In this document: piece by piece, positions 32,841-40,096 of the stretch
How positions within the stretch are numbered: position 1 is the first letter of the stretch
Layout of the letters: each line of letters begins with the position of its first letter
Virus record (IMG/VR): IMGVR_UViG_3300029258_001195
Span: 1 to 41,051 of that record
Reading direction: 5' to 3' (one strand)
Length of the DNA: 41,051 nucleotides
From: a virus
Position numbers and translations under genes: made by a program
The notes under the pieces: model-generated
The model's input: only the letters and a program-made list of their open reading frames with translations
Database searches by the model: none
What the model was told of the DNA's origin: nothing

Positions 32841-33016
32841 GCTCCTGGCGCTGGGGCCACGAGCCGATCCGGTTCGACCGCCACGTCTGGCCGGCCGGCG
32901 GGGGTCCGGCCGTGCTCGACCCGGCCGCGGAGCGGAAGCGCCGCGAGGACCGGTACGCGCGAGCTCGGGAGCGGTTCGCGAACAGCCCGCACCGCGAGCG
33001 GAGGGCGAGGTCGTGA
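32837..33016 (+). CDS. Small basic hypothetical protein
   Basis: A 59-residue protein with an aromatic start (SSWRWGHEPIRFDRHVWPAG) and a very basic helical end. GTG start in a GTGA overlap. It could bind nucleic acid; not recognised. Confidence 0.5.
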   Translation: MSSWRWGHEPIRFDRHVWPAGGGPAVLDPAAERKRREDRYARARERFANSPHRERRARS

Positions 33017-33192
33017 CCGGCGAGCCGTGCCAGATCCTCCGGATCGGGTGGGACGGGGAGGGCGGCGCGTTCGTGTACGTCCGCAACGACGACGGGCTCG
33101 AGCTCCGCCTGGTCGTCTCGCTCGAGGAGGCGGCCGCGCTGCAGGAGGCGTTCCCGGAGCTCCCGACCGTGGACGAGGAGCGGAGGCCGTGA
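33013..33192 (+). CDS. Small beta-rich hypothetical protein
   Basis: A 59-residue protein with strand pattern QILRIGWDGEGGAFVYVRN followed by a helix (SLEEAAALQEAFPEL). GTG start and stop both in GTGA overlaps. Not recognised. Confidence 0.5.
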   Translation: MTGEPCQILRIGWDGEGGAFVYVRNDDGLELRLVVSLEEAAALQEAFPELPTVDEERRP

Positions 33193-33431
33193 CCGCGACA
33201 CCGACACGACCCGAGGAGCTCGCCGTGCTCGAGGCGTTGCTCGAGGGCGAGCGGCCGCGATATGCGGCCGAGCGGCTCGGCGTTCCCCCGCGGCGCCTCG
33301 CGCGCTGGATCGAGAAATGGGAGCGCCGGTTCGGCTACGACTGGGGGTGCGCCGCGGACCTCGGCTGGCTCTACGACGACCGCGCCGCCGATGTTCGGGA
33401 GTTCATCGAACGCGCGAGGGGCGAGCGGTGA
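33189..33431 (+). CDS. Small helix-turn-helix protein
   Basis: An 80-residue protein with a homeodomain-like helix-turn-helix at about residues 8-45 (ELAVLEALLEGERPRYAAER, then LGVPPRRLARWIEKWERRFG). It is probably a DNA-binding regulator of the early region. GTG start in a GTGA overlap. Confidence 0.6.
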   Translation: MTATPTRPEELAVLEALLEGERPRYAAERLGVPPRRLARWIEKWERRFGYDWGCAADLGWLYDDRAADVREFIERARGER

Positions 33432-33727
33432 GCGGCTGGCCGCCGGCACCGCCGCCCGGCAAGGCGCGGCTGACCATCCTGCTCGAGCTCGACGCCGTCC
33501 ACGAGCACGGTTGGGAGGACGCGCTCCGCCGGTACTTCACGAACCAGGAGCGGCCCGAGGACCCCGCCAAGACGACCGTGAGTGTCGGGATCCTGATCGC
33601 GAAGCGCCGCGCCGGGGAGCTCCTCACGTCCGAGCGGCTCGCCGCCGGGCTCGCCGACGTCCTCGAGGACCCCCGCCCGTTCGTCGAGAACCTCGAGTGG
33701 CTCGACGAGCTCGGGGGCTCCGGGTAG
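33428..33727 (+). CDS. Small hypothetical protein
   Basis: A 99-residue mixed alpha/beta protein (ARLTILLELDAVHEHGWEDA, then helices around GELLTSERLAAGLADVLED). GTG start overlaps the HTH gene stop. It is the last gene before a terminator at 33768, so it closes this transcription unit. Not recognised. Confidence 0.5.
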   Translation: MSGWPPAPPPGKARLTILLELDAVHEHGWEDALRRYFTNQERPEDPAKTTVSVGILIAKRRAGELLTSERLAAGLADVLEDPRPFVENLEWLDELGGSG

Positions 33728-33767
33728 CATCGGCGCTCCGCGGCTGCTTCGCTGTGGGATTCATCTT

Positions 33768-33800
33768 CGGCCGCGGCTCCCCTCGAGGGGGTCGCGGCCG
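33768..33800 (+). terminator. Strong hairpin terminator before repeat copy A
   Basis: Arms 33768-33775 (CGGCCGCG) and 33793-33800 (CGCGGCCG) pair perfectly, continued by 33779-33782 with 33787-33790 around a TCGA loop, with a small internal bulge. T-containing sequence (TCGTTCGTTC) follows. This fits factor-independent termination 41 nt after the upstream stop. Confidence 0.7.
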
Positions 33801-33815
33801 TCGTTCGTTCTGGGG

Positions 33816-33896
33816 ACAGAAAAGAGGCGAAAAGGGCTGGCGAACTAGGGACAGAAAGCCGATGGTATGCCTACCGCCCCGCGAGGGGCTCAACCC
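33816..33896 (+). repeat. 81-bp promoter/leader repeat, copy A
   Basis: Matches copy B (34611-34691) at 79 of 81 positions. It lies 15 nt after a terminator and 18 nt before the ATG of the next gene. It can fold into three small stems: GGCT/AGCC around an 18-20-nt loop, GGTA-TGCC-TACC, and GCCCC-GCGA-GGGGC (a GNRA loop). Probably a promoter plus structured leader; no known riboswitch class was recognised with confidence. Confidence 0.8.
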
Positions 33897-33914
33897 CCAA
33901 CCCCCGCAACGACC

Positions 33915-34541
33915 ATGACCGCCAAGAACACCCGCCCCGCCTCCTCCCGCCTCGACGTCGCTCTCGACGAGCACAGCCGCCTCGCCGAGCTCCGCGACTC
34001 CGTCGCATCGCTCCTGACCGCGATCCAGTACCGCGAGACGAGCGACGACCCCGAGGGCGACGACCTCCACCGTCACACGATGACCGAGCTCGAGCAGCTC
34101 GTGGAGGCGCAGCAGGCGGTGACGTTCGCGCTCGAGGCCGCCGGCGAGCGGATCCACCTCCTCCACCGCGCCGGCGCCGCCGAGGAGCCCGCCGACCCGG
34201 ATCTTGAGCTCATCGCCGACGCCGAGCCGACGCCCGTCATCGACGTCATCGCCGACCAAATGGACGACACCGGCTGGATGGTCCTCGCCGCGTTCCACGG
34301 CTCGATCATGGCGAACGGCCACGACTTCGGGTTCGTCGAGGACGTGGAGCGCGTCCTGGCGATCGACGCCGAGACGGTCCTCGACCGCCTCGAGACCCTC
34401 TCCAGCCTCCGCGTCCTCGACTTCGGCGAGCCGTACGAGAACGAGACCCAGCTCACCTGGTGCAGCGACGAGGCCCGCGACGCGGTCGCCGAGCTCCTCG
34501 CGAAGCGCGACCTTTCGGACGTCGAGACGCGCGCGCTGTAG
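33915..34541 (+). CDS. Acidic hypothetical protein under repeat A
   Basis: A 208-residue strongly acidic protein. The first half is helical (SRLAELRDSVASLLTAIQYR and MTELEQLVEAQQAVTFALEA); the second half has DDTGWMVLAAFHGSIMANGH and a final helix. The acidity and its own promoter-like leader suggest an early, highly expressed takeover or DNA-mimic type protein, but that is inference. No ribosome site: the leader is C/A-rich. Confidence 0.6.
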   Translation: MTAKNTRPASSRLDVALDEHSRLAELRDSVASLLTAIQYRETSDDPEGDDLHRHTMTELEQLVEAQQAVTFALEAAGERIHLLHRAGAAEEPADPDLELIADAEPTPVIDVIADQMDDTGWMVLAAFHGSIMANGHDFGFVEDVERVLAIDAETVLDRLETLSSLRVLDFGEPYENETQLTWCSDEARDAVAELLAKRDLSDVETRAL

Positions 34542-34564
34542 GGCTCGCCGCTCTCCTCCTCACC

Positions 34565-34600
34565 AGGCGGGGTCTCTCGGGCGACCGGGCGGCCCCGCCT
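34565..34600 (+). terminator. Hairpin terminator before repeat copy B
   Basis: Arms 34565-34572 (AGGCGGGG) and 34593-34600 (CCCCGCCT) pair perfectly over 8 bp around a 20-nt GC-rich loop, 23 nt after the upstream stop, followed by CTTG. It mirrors the hairpin in front of copy A. Confidence 0.6.
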
Positions 34601-34610
34601 CTTGCGTGGT

Positions 34611-34691
34611 ACAGAAAAGGGGCGGAAAGGGCTGGCGAACTAGGGACAGAAAGCCGATGGTATGCCTACCGCCCCGCGAGGGGCTCAACCC
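34611..34691 (+). repeat. 81-bp promoter/leader repeat, copy B
   Basis: Second copy of the 81-bp element, 11 nt after a terminator hairpin and 19 nt before an ATG. It differs from copy A only at two positions (both A in A, G in B), while the flanks and downstream genes are unrelated. Selection on the element itself is implied. Confidence 0.8.
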
Positions 34692-34710
34692 GCAACACCC
34701 CCCAAAAACG

Positions 34711-34956
34711 ATGACCCGCAACGCCCACGACCCGAACGCCAGCCTCGAAACCACCGCCGGCGAGCTCCGCGAGCTCCTTGACCGCGTCTCCGCCAAGGTC
34801 GAGCGGGACGCGTTCGTGCCCGCGCGCGAGAAGCGCGCCACCTGGCCGGCCGTCGGTTCCGCGAATCACGCCCGCACGTTGCTCGTCGAGGCGCTGTTCG
34901 CGCTCGGGGGCATCGACGAGGACGAGGCCGCCAGCCGGTTCGCGGTGACGCTGTGA
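34711..34956 (+). CDS. Small hypothetical protein under repeat B
   Basis: An 81-residue, mostly helical protein (LETTAGELRELLDRVSAKVE, then ANHARTLLVEALFALGGIDE). It has its own 81-bp leader and no visible ribosome site, and then starts a run of at least nine overlapping genes. Not recognised. Confidence 0.55.
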   Translation: MTRNAHDPNASLETTAGELRELLDRVSAKVERDAFVPAREKRATWPAVGSANHARTLLVEALFALGGIDEDEAASRFAVTL

Positions 34957-35243
34957 GGCTCCAGGTCGGCCGACGCGCCCGCGTGTTTGACTCCGAGGAC
35001 GCCGAGCACGGGGGCCGCCTCGGCTACCGGGTCCTTCCCAACAACGGGGCCGCGGACCTCCGCGACCCGGTGGCCGTCGCGCTCCAGTTCACCGCGCCGC
35101 CCGAGAGGGCGTTGGGCGACGACCCCAACGCCTACCGCCGGGTCAAGACGGTCGCGGTCTGTCTCGAGGAGGACGAGCTCCGCGCGGCGCTCCGGGTCCT
35201 CGAGGACGAACGATCCCGCCGCGCCAAGGAGCGAACCCGATGA
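34953..35243 (+). CDS. Small hypothetical protein
   Basis: A 96-residue protein with an N-terminal beta part (RLGYRVLPNNGAADLRDPVA, VAVALQFTAP) and a basic helical end. GTG start in a GTGA overlap. Not recognised. Confidence 0.5.
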   Translation: MRLQVGRRARVFDSEDAEHGGRLGYRVLPNNGAADLRDPVAVALQFTAPPERALGDDPNAYRRVKTVAVCLEEDELRAALRVLEDERSRRAKERTR

Positions 35244-35827
35244 CGTACCACCGACCCCGGAAGCCCGAGGAGGGCTCCGCAGGGCTATTCCCGCCCGAGC
35301 CGCTCAAACCGTGGCAGGGAGGCTCGGCCGACCCGCGCGAGCTCGCCAGGCGCTCGAGGACCGACGACGCCGACACCGCCGTGCACGCCGGCGAGGCGAT
35401 CGGCGAGCACGCCGAGAAGGTCAAGGTCCGCGTGCTCGAAGCGATCCGCGAGCTCGGCCCGATGGACGGGCGCACCGCCGAGCGGCTCCCGCGGTTCCGG
35501 GGGTGCGGGACGACCACGGTCCGGAAGCGGCTCTCCGAGCTCGCGCACCCCGACCGCGAGGGCGGCCCCGCGCTCGTCTCCGTCGAGCGGACGGCCGGCG
35601 GGTTCCCGTGCAACGTGTACGAGCTCGTCGAGCTCGAGGCGCTCGAGCGGCCCCGCTACGTCCTCGAGGCGTGGACCGGGGCGCCCCGCCGCGTGACCGT
35701 GGACGCCGACCAGCACGGCGAGCTCGTGTTCCGCGTCTCCGAATACCGGGACGCGCTCGAGCCCGACGACCTGGCGGCCGTCTTCCAGGCCGCGCTCGAG
35801 GACCACGACAAGGGGAGCGACCGATGA
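35240..35827 (+). CDS. Winged-helix DNA-binding protein
   Basis: A 195-residue protein. Residues about 55-130 look like a winged helix: KVRVLEAIRELGPMDGRTAE, recognition helix CGTTTVRKRLSELAH, and a strand pair with CNVYELVE as the wing. A second domain (about 135-190) has strand-helix elements ending in an acidic helix. Probably an early transcriptional or replication regulator. ATG overlaps the previous stop with GGAG upstream. Confidence 0.6.
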   Translation: MTYHRPRKPEEGSAGLFPPEPLKPWQGGSADPRELARRSRTDDADTAVHAGEAIGEHAEKVKVRVLEAIRELGPMDGRTAERLPRFRGCGTTTVRKRLSELAHPDREGGPALVSVERTAGGFPCNVYELVELEALERPRYVLEAWTGAPRRVTVDADQHGELVFRVSEYRDALEPDDLAAVFQAALEDHDKGSDR

Positions 35828-36135
35828 GCCCGGAACCCCGCCTGACCGTCTCGCTCCCGCGGCGTCAGCTCGAGCTCGTCCTCGACGGGCTCCAGCTCCT
35901 CCGCCGTGCTCGAGACCGGGCCGCCGAGGAGGAGCGCGCGCGCTGGCGCCGCTCCGTCCGAGACGAGAACCCCGCCAACCGCGACGCCGCCGCCGCACGC
36001 GGCGCCGAGTACGCGAGCGACGCCTCGGAGGCGTCCTCGCTCGCCGGGGCTCTCCGCCTCGGCGGTGAGGACGCTGGCGTCCTCGAGCAACCCGCAACCC
36101 CGACCCGTGCCACCGGCACAAGGAGAACCCGATGA
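35824..36135 (+). CDS. Small basic hypothetical protein
   Basis: A 103-residue protein with a strand-helix start (RLTVSLPRRQLELVLDGLQL) and basic helices; the C-terminal 40 residues look disordered. The start LTVSLPRRQLELV may be a ribbon-helix-helix strand, but the evidence is thin. ATGA overlap with the gene before. Confidence 0.5.
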   Translation: MSPEPRLTVSLPRRQLELVLDGLQLLRRARDRAAEEERARWRRSVRDENPANRDAAAARGAEYASDASEASSLAGALRLGGEDAGVLEQPATPTRATGTRRTR

Positions 36136-36428
36136 CCAGGAACCCGATCGACACGACCCCGCCCGTGGACCCGACGCTGGGGGCTCGCGACTTCGCGATC
36201 GTCCAGCGCGCGCTCAACCTCCACGAGAACGCGCTGCCGGGGCTCGTCCGCGACCTGCAGGAGCGTTCGGACCGCCACGGGAAGCCCGAGCTTCGCGCCG
36301 AGGCGAACGAGCTCGCGAAGACCCGGAAGCGTACGCGCGAGCTCGCGGCGCTGTTCGGCAAGGCCGCGCACGCCGCGGACGACAAGAGCCGGTACCAACT
36401 GTTCGACCACGACGGGGTGGCGTCGTGA
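36132..36428 (+). CDS. Small helical hypothetical protein
   Basis: A 98-residue all-helical protein (ARDFAIVQRALNLHENALPG, then ELRAEANELAKTRKRTRELA). A clear AAGGAGA ribosome site precedes the ATG. Not recognised. Confidence 0.5.
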   Translation: MTRNPIDTTPPVDPTLGARDFAIVQRALNLHENALPGLVRDLQERSDRHGKPELRAEANELAKTRKRTRELAALFGKAAHAADDKSRYQLFDHDGVAS

Positions 36429-36661
36429 GCTCCTCGAGGATCGGGCGGCCCCCGCTCGGCGAGAACCTCGTCGATCGACGCGTTCGTCTCCCCGAGCCCG
36501 AGGCCGAGCTCCTCGAGCGGTTCAAGCGCCAGACCGGGTGCAAGACGGACGCCGAGGCGCTCCGCGTCGCGCTCCACCTGGCGAGCCGCGCGACCTCGAG
36601 CAAGGTCGAGGGCGCCCGGGAAGCCTACTACCGCGCCCGCGGCCAGGCGGTGCCGTCGTGA
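36425..36661 (+). CDS. Ribbon-helix-helix-like protein
   Basis: A 78-residue protein with the strand-helix-helix pattern RRVRLPEPEAELLERFKRQT then TDAEALRVALHLASRAT. It resembles small ribbon-helix-helix regulators that dimerise and bind DNA through the strand. GTG start in a GTGA overlap. Confidence 0.55.
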   Translation: MSSSRIGRPPLGENLVDRRVRLPEPEAELLERFKRQTGCKTDAEALRVALHLASRATSSKVEGAREAYYRARGQAVPS

Positions 36662-36891
36662 GCCTCCTCGAGCCCGCCGGGGCCGACCTCGAGCTCGAGG
36701 AGGCCCGCCGCCGCCACCGCGCCGTCGAGCGGTTCCAGACCGACGAGCGGTTCCAGCTCGCGGTCGCCGACATCCGCAAGGCCGCCCGGAGCTCCACGCT
36801 CGACCTGATCGTCGAGCTCGAGCGCATCCTGGCGGCCGAGCGCCGAGCAGGGGCCGCGGACCAGGTCCGCCTCGCGCGGGGGCTCGGATGA
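36658..36891 (+). CDS. Small helical hypothetical protein
   Basis: A 77-residue all-helical protein rich in Glu, Arg and Ala (LELEEARRRHRAVERFQTDE). GTG start in a GTGA overlap. Not recognised. Confidence 0.5.
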   Translation: MSLLEPAGADLELEEARRRHRAVERFQTDERFQLAVADIRKAARSSTLDLIVELERILAAERRAGAADQVRLARGLG

Positions 36892-36965
36892 GCTCGGGCG
36901 CCGGACCTCTCCTGCTCGAGGACTTCATCGCCAACCTAGAACCCGAAACCACCGAACCCGCATGA
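36888..36965 (+). CDS. 25-residue peptide
   Basis: A very short gene bridging two larger ones: its ATG overlaps the previous stop (ATGA) and its stop overlaps the next ATG (ATGA). It may be a coupling peptide that hands ribosomes to the gene at 36962, which has no ribosome site of its own. Confidence 0.4.
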   Translation: MSSGAGPLLLEDFIANLEPETTEPA

Positions 36966-37396
36966 GCACCCCCGCAACATCCCCGCCGAACCTCGACCGG
37001 TTCGGCACCCTCGCCGCGAACCTCGCGGCCGTCGGATGCCACCTGACCCCGCGCGTCGCGTGGAACGTCGCGCTCGAGGCCGCCGCCGACCTGATCGAGG
37101 CGGAGCACGACCAGGAGCCCGAGCCCGGGATCGCGTACGCGCGCTCCGCCGAGCTCGTCCGCTCGCTCCAGGTCGGAGCCCGAGGCCGTGAGCTCCTCCC
37201 CGACGTCCGTCGCTCGAGGAACGCGCTCGTCGAGGCCGTCCTCGGCGCGATCGACAACCGCGAGGCCATCCGGGCCGACGTGGAGCCCGGAGCGATCCAC
37301 GAGCCGCGAGCTCGCCTCGCGGCGTTGTTCTCGGACGTCTACCGCCACCTCGGGTTCTCGCTCGAGGACGCGCCGGCAGAGGGGGGCGCCTCGTGA
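36962..37396 (+). CDS. Helical hypothetical protein
   Basis: A 144-residue all-helical protein (NVALEAAADLIEAEHDQEPE, then RRSRNALVEAVLGAIDNREA). The leader is A/C-rich with no ribosome site; translation probably couples through the 25-residue gene. Not recognised. Confidence 0.5.
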   Translation: MSTPATSPPNLDRFGTLAANLAAVGCHLTPRVAWNVALEAAADLIEAEHDQEPEPGIAYARSAELVRSLQVGARGRELLPDVRRSRNALVEAVLGAIDNREAIRADVEPGAIHEPRARLAALFSDVYRHLGFSLEDAPAEGGAS

Positions 37397-37482
37397 GCCG
37401 TTCGACTAGGCTGATCCTCGAGCTCGGGGGCGGGATCCTGTTCTTCGCCATCGGGGTTCTTCTCCTGACGCTCGCTCCTTGA
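37393..37482 (+). CDS. 29-residue membrane peptide
   Basis: One membrane segment (LILELGGGILFFAIGVLLLT) after a short basic start. GTG start in a GTGA overlap. It is the last gene before the strong terminator at 37514. Confidence 0.45.
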   Translation: MSRSTRLILELGGGILFFAIGVLLLTLAP

Positions 37483-37513
37483 GGCGTGGCCGGACGTTCC
37501 CTGGCGTCCTGTA

Positions 37514-37550
37514 GGGCCGCCTCTCGCCACCGGACGGCGAGGGGCGGCCC
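37514..37550. terminator. 15-bp hairpin ending the early block
   Basis: Left arm 37514-37528 and right arm 37536-37550 pair along all 15 positions (one G-U) around a 7-nt loop. GTTCGCTTGT follows. It lies 31 nt after the last early stop and is the strongest hairpin in the window; it may terminate in both directions. Confidence 0.8.
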
Positions 37551-37592
37551 GTTCGCTTGTCGGCGAGCTCGGGCTCGTCCATGCTGGCCGGC

Positions 37593-37943
37593 ATGGAAAC
37601 CAAGACCGATTCGAGCCCGGCTCCCGCGGCGCCGTCCAAGCCCGCGACCCCCGCGTTCAAGAAGGGCGACGCCGTCCTGCTGTGTCTCGTCGGTCAAGGG
37701 CCGACGTCGATCCGGCGCCCGGCGACCGTGAAGGAGCACGAGCCCGTCCGCGACACCTACACGGTGACGGACGAGGGCGGCCAGGAGTGGGAGCTCCTCG
37801 CCGCGCTCCCGAAGGAGGCGCCGAACCGCGCCGTCGGGATCCGGGCGCTCCGCGACGACCCCAAGGCCGCGCCCGGCGAGAAGAAGACCACGCGCAAGAA
37901 GACGACCACGCGCCCGCGGCGCATGGCCGACCCCGAGGAGTAG
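37593..37943 (+). CDS. Hypothetical protein with basic tail
   Basis: A 116-residue protein: a Pro/Ala-rich start, a small beta-barrel-like part (KGDAVLLCLVGQGPTSIRRP, then TYTVTDEGGQEWELLAAL) and a basic tail (EKKTTRKKTTTRPRRM). The fold could be SH3- or Tudor-like. ATG 37593 chosen; ATG 37581 is also in frame and neither has a strong ribosome site. First gene after the early terminator. Confidence 0.5.
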   Translation: METKTDSSPAPAAPSKPATPAFKKGDAVLLCLVGQGPTSIRRPATVKEHEPVRDTYTVTDEGGQEWELLAALPKEAPNRAVGIRALRDDPKAAPGEKKTTRKKTTTRPRRMADPEE

Positions 37944-37952
37944 GCCGGCGGC

Positions 37953-38636
37953 GTGATCGGGCTCCGCGTTCACTTCCCGAGCCGCGAGGTTCGGACGCTC
38001 CTCCGCGAGTACCGGAGCCAGATCCCGTTTGCCACCGCGAAGGCGCTGACCGCGACCGCGTCCGCCATGATCCCGGGTCTCCGGGAGTCGCTTACGCGCC
38101 ACCTCGACGTCCGGTCTCGCGGTCTCCCGAAGGCCGCGTGGAACCAGCGCGGCTCCGTCGTCCGCGCCGAGAAGCGCGACTACCCGCGCCTGCAGGCGAT
38201 CGTCGGGATCCGGAACGATGAGCGGTTCCAGGGCGCGTTCCTCGTGGACCACATCGTCGGTCGGACGCGGCGCAAGGACCGCGGCCGGTTCGCGATCCCG
38301 ACGAGCAAGATCAAGCGCGGCCGCCGCGGCAAGGTCGCCAAGCCTCGCACCCCGCGCCGGATCCTCGAGCGCCCGGCGGGGTTCCTCGAGGGCACCGGGA
38401 ACGAGGCGCGGATCGCGCTCAAGAAGGGCCGCGGCCGCGTGAAGCGCCGCGAGATCCTGTACCACCTCCGCGATTCCGTCCGAATCAAGAAGCAATGGCC
38501 GCTCGGCAAGGACGCCAAGCGGCTCGCGCGCCGGATCTATCCCGGCAAGTTCGAGGACGCGCTGCGCGCCGCGGCCACGAGCTCGATCAAGCGCGCGCAG
38601 CGCCGCGCCGCCAAGCGCGCCGCGGCCAACCCGTAG
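37953..38636 (+). CDS. Minor tail protein Z-like protein
   Basis: A 227-residue basic protein in the style of phage minor tail/tail-completion proteins: YRSQIPFATAKALTATASAM near the start, KQWPLGKDAKRLARRIYPGK and a helical end (FEDALRAAATSSIKRAQRR). The region GFLEGTGNEARIAL-to-LRDSVRIK is also typical. Unusually for this family it lies away from the main tail cluster. If the genome is circular, it would fall upstream of the terminase. Confidence 0.5.
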   Translation: MIGLRVHFPSREVRTLLREYRSQIPFATAKALTATASAMIPGLRESLTRHLDVRSRGLPKAAWNQRGSVVRAEKRDYPRLQAIVGIRNDERFQGAFLVDHIVGRTRRKDRGRFAIPTSKIKRGRRGKVAKPRTPRRILERPAGFLEGTGNEARIALKKGRGRVKRREILYHLRDSVRIKKQWPLGKDAKRLARRIYPGKFEDALRAAATSSIKRAQRRAAKRAAANP

Positions 38637-38644
38637 GAGCGACG

Positions 38645-40084
38645 ATGAGACCCCACCACGTAGCGTTCGCGGTCCTGGCGACCGCGGTGCCGCTCGCCGC
38701 GTTCGCGCTGGCGCCGACCACGACCCCGCGGCTCGAGGCGTTCGACCAGGCGCGCGACGAGCTCGAGCACGACGCGCTCGCGATCTATGAGCTCGCCGGC
38801 ACGCAGGACTCGTGGACCTCCGACGAGGTCCAGGCCGGGTTCGCGATCCTGTTCGCAGAGACGGCCAAGTTCGCGCGGGTCTCTCGCGCGCTCCTCGAGG
38901 ACGCCGAGGACGAGCTCGCCGGCGGCGGCACCCCACCGGACCCGCCGATCGACCCGGACCCTCCGACCGATCCCGACCCGCCGGGCGACCTGTGGACCCC
39001 GTCCGGTCCGTCGCCGGCTCTCGTCCAGCACCCCGACATCCCCTTCCCGGAGCCGGCCCCCGAGGAGCTCGCCGGGTTCGAGCTCGGAGACACGTCCAAG
39101 AACAGCGACCCGCGCGCGGGCGAGCCGATCCTCGGATGGAACGCGTCCGCGCTCGTGACGATCCCCGACGCGTGGTCGGGCGAGCGCGCGATCGTTTGGA
39201 ACAACACCAAGCCCGGCTGGGGCGGTGCTGGGGACCGGGGGCCGTTGTGGGGCCGCCGCGGCTACAACATGGCCGGCACGCTCGAGAACCTCGTGCAGCG
39301 CCGCGTCGGCAACTGGACCAAGGGCAAGGAAGGGCACGCGCTCTACCTCAACCCCGCCGGCGACGTCCTGATCCGCAACGTTCACGCGATCGAGTGCGGG
39401 GCGCAATGGGGGCAGTTCGCGTGGCGCCCCAAGGAGACCCGCCTCCCGCTCGAGCTCTGGCCGCTCAACACCGGCGCGGTGCTCCGGATCGAGGACTCGA
39501 GCGCGATCGACTGTGGCGCAATCAACGCCGGCGACGCCGTCCGAGCGTCCTGGCCGCTGGCGTTCTACGCGACCGGGCACGAGCTCGAGGTCGTGCGGTT
39601 CAAGGTCCGCACCAAGCTCCCGCCGTTCACGCAGAACGGGAACCCCGGGCGCCAGGCGCACGGCGCCGTGTTCGTCGGCCCGGGCACGAGCTCGAGGATC
39701 AACTACTCCGGGCCGGACGCCGTCGAGTACGCCGGCGACACCGTCCGCTATACGGCGACGGGCTCGAACGGCTCGGACTCGTTCCAGGTCTACGCGCGCA
39801 CGCCAAAGGCGACGCTCGAGGGGCTCGACATCGAGCTCTGGAATTCGGACCGCGAGGAGGTCCGCCTGTGGAACGTCGGCGAGGCGCTCCTGATCGCGCC
39901 GCGCATCGTGGAGCACGGGGGCACGGCCGACGTCGTCATCGTGGACGACTGTGGCCGCGTCGAGATCCGCGACGCCGTCACCGAGCTCCGCGTGCGTATC
40001 AAGAGCGCCGCGACGCCGTACGGGCCGACGACCGCGAGCTACAAGGTCGCCGCGGGCGACTCGTTCGTCTGGCCGCTCAACTAG
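38645..40084 (+). CDS. Secreted parallel beta-helix protein
   Basis: A 479-residue protein with a signal-like N-terminus (VAFAVLATAVPLAAFALA), a helical part (about 30-90), a Pro/Asp repeat linker (PPDPPIDPDPPTDPDPPG, about 96-113) and a C-terminal beta-helix (about 190-479) with repeated short strands such as DVLIRNVHAIECG, AVLRIEDSSAIDCG and ADVVIVDDCGRVEIRDA. It could be a surface-attached glycan-binding or lyase-like protein. No catalytic residues are assignable. GGAG before the ATG. Confidence 0.6.
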   Translation: MRPHHVAFAVLATAVPLAAFALAPTTTPRLEAFDQARDELEHDALAIYELAGTQDSWTSDEVQAGFAILFAETAKFARVSRALLEDAEDELAGGGTPPDPPIDPDPPTDPDPPGDLWTPSGPSPALVQHPDIPFPEPAPEELAGFELGDTSKNSDPRAGEPILGWNASALVTIPDAWSGERAIVWNNTKPGWGGAGDRGPLWGRRGYNMAGTLENLVQRRVGNWTKGKEGHALYLNPAGDVLIRNVHAIECGAQWGQFAWRPKETRLPLELWPLNTGAVLRIEDSSAIDCGAINAGDAVRASWPLAFYATGHELEVVRFKVRTKLPPFTQNGNPGRQAHGAVFVGPGTSSRINYSGPDAVEYAGDTVRYTATGSNGSDSFQVYARTPKATLEGLDIELWNSDREEVRLWNVGEALLIAPRIVEHGGTADVVIVDDCGRVEIRDAVTELRVRIKSAATPYGPTTASYKVAAGDSFVWPLN

Positions 40085-40096
40085 CGAGGACCCTCG

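Noticed and set aside
33834-33890. c-di-GMP-I or fluoride riboswitch in the repeated leader
   Set aside because: Short stretches (GGGACxxAAAGCC, GATGxxTGCCTAC) resemble these classes, but the required stems and loop-loop contacts are not present together; left as an unassigned structured element.
33816-34691. CRISPR array or recent gene duplication as an explanation for the 81-bp repeats
   Set aside because: There are only two copies, about 800 bp apart, with a gene between them, unrelated flanks and a fixed position before start codons.
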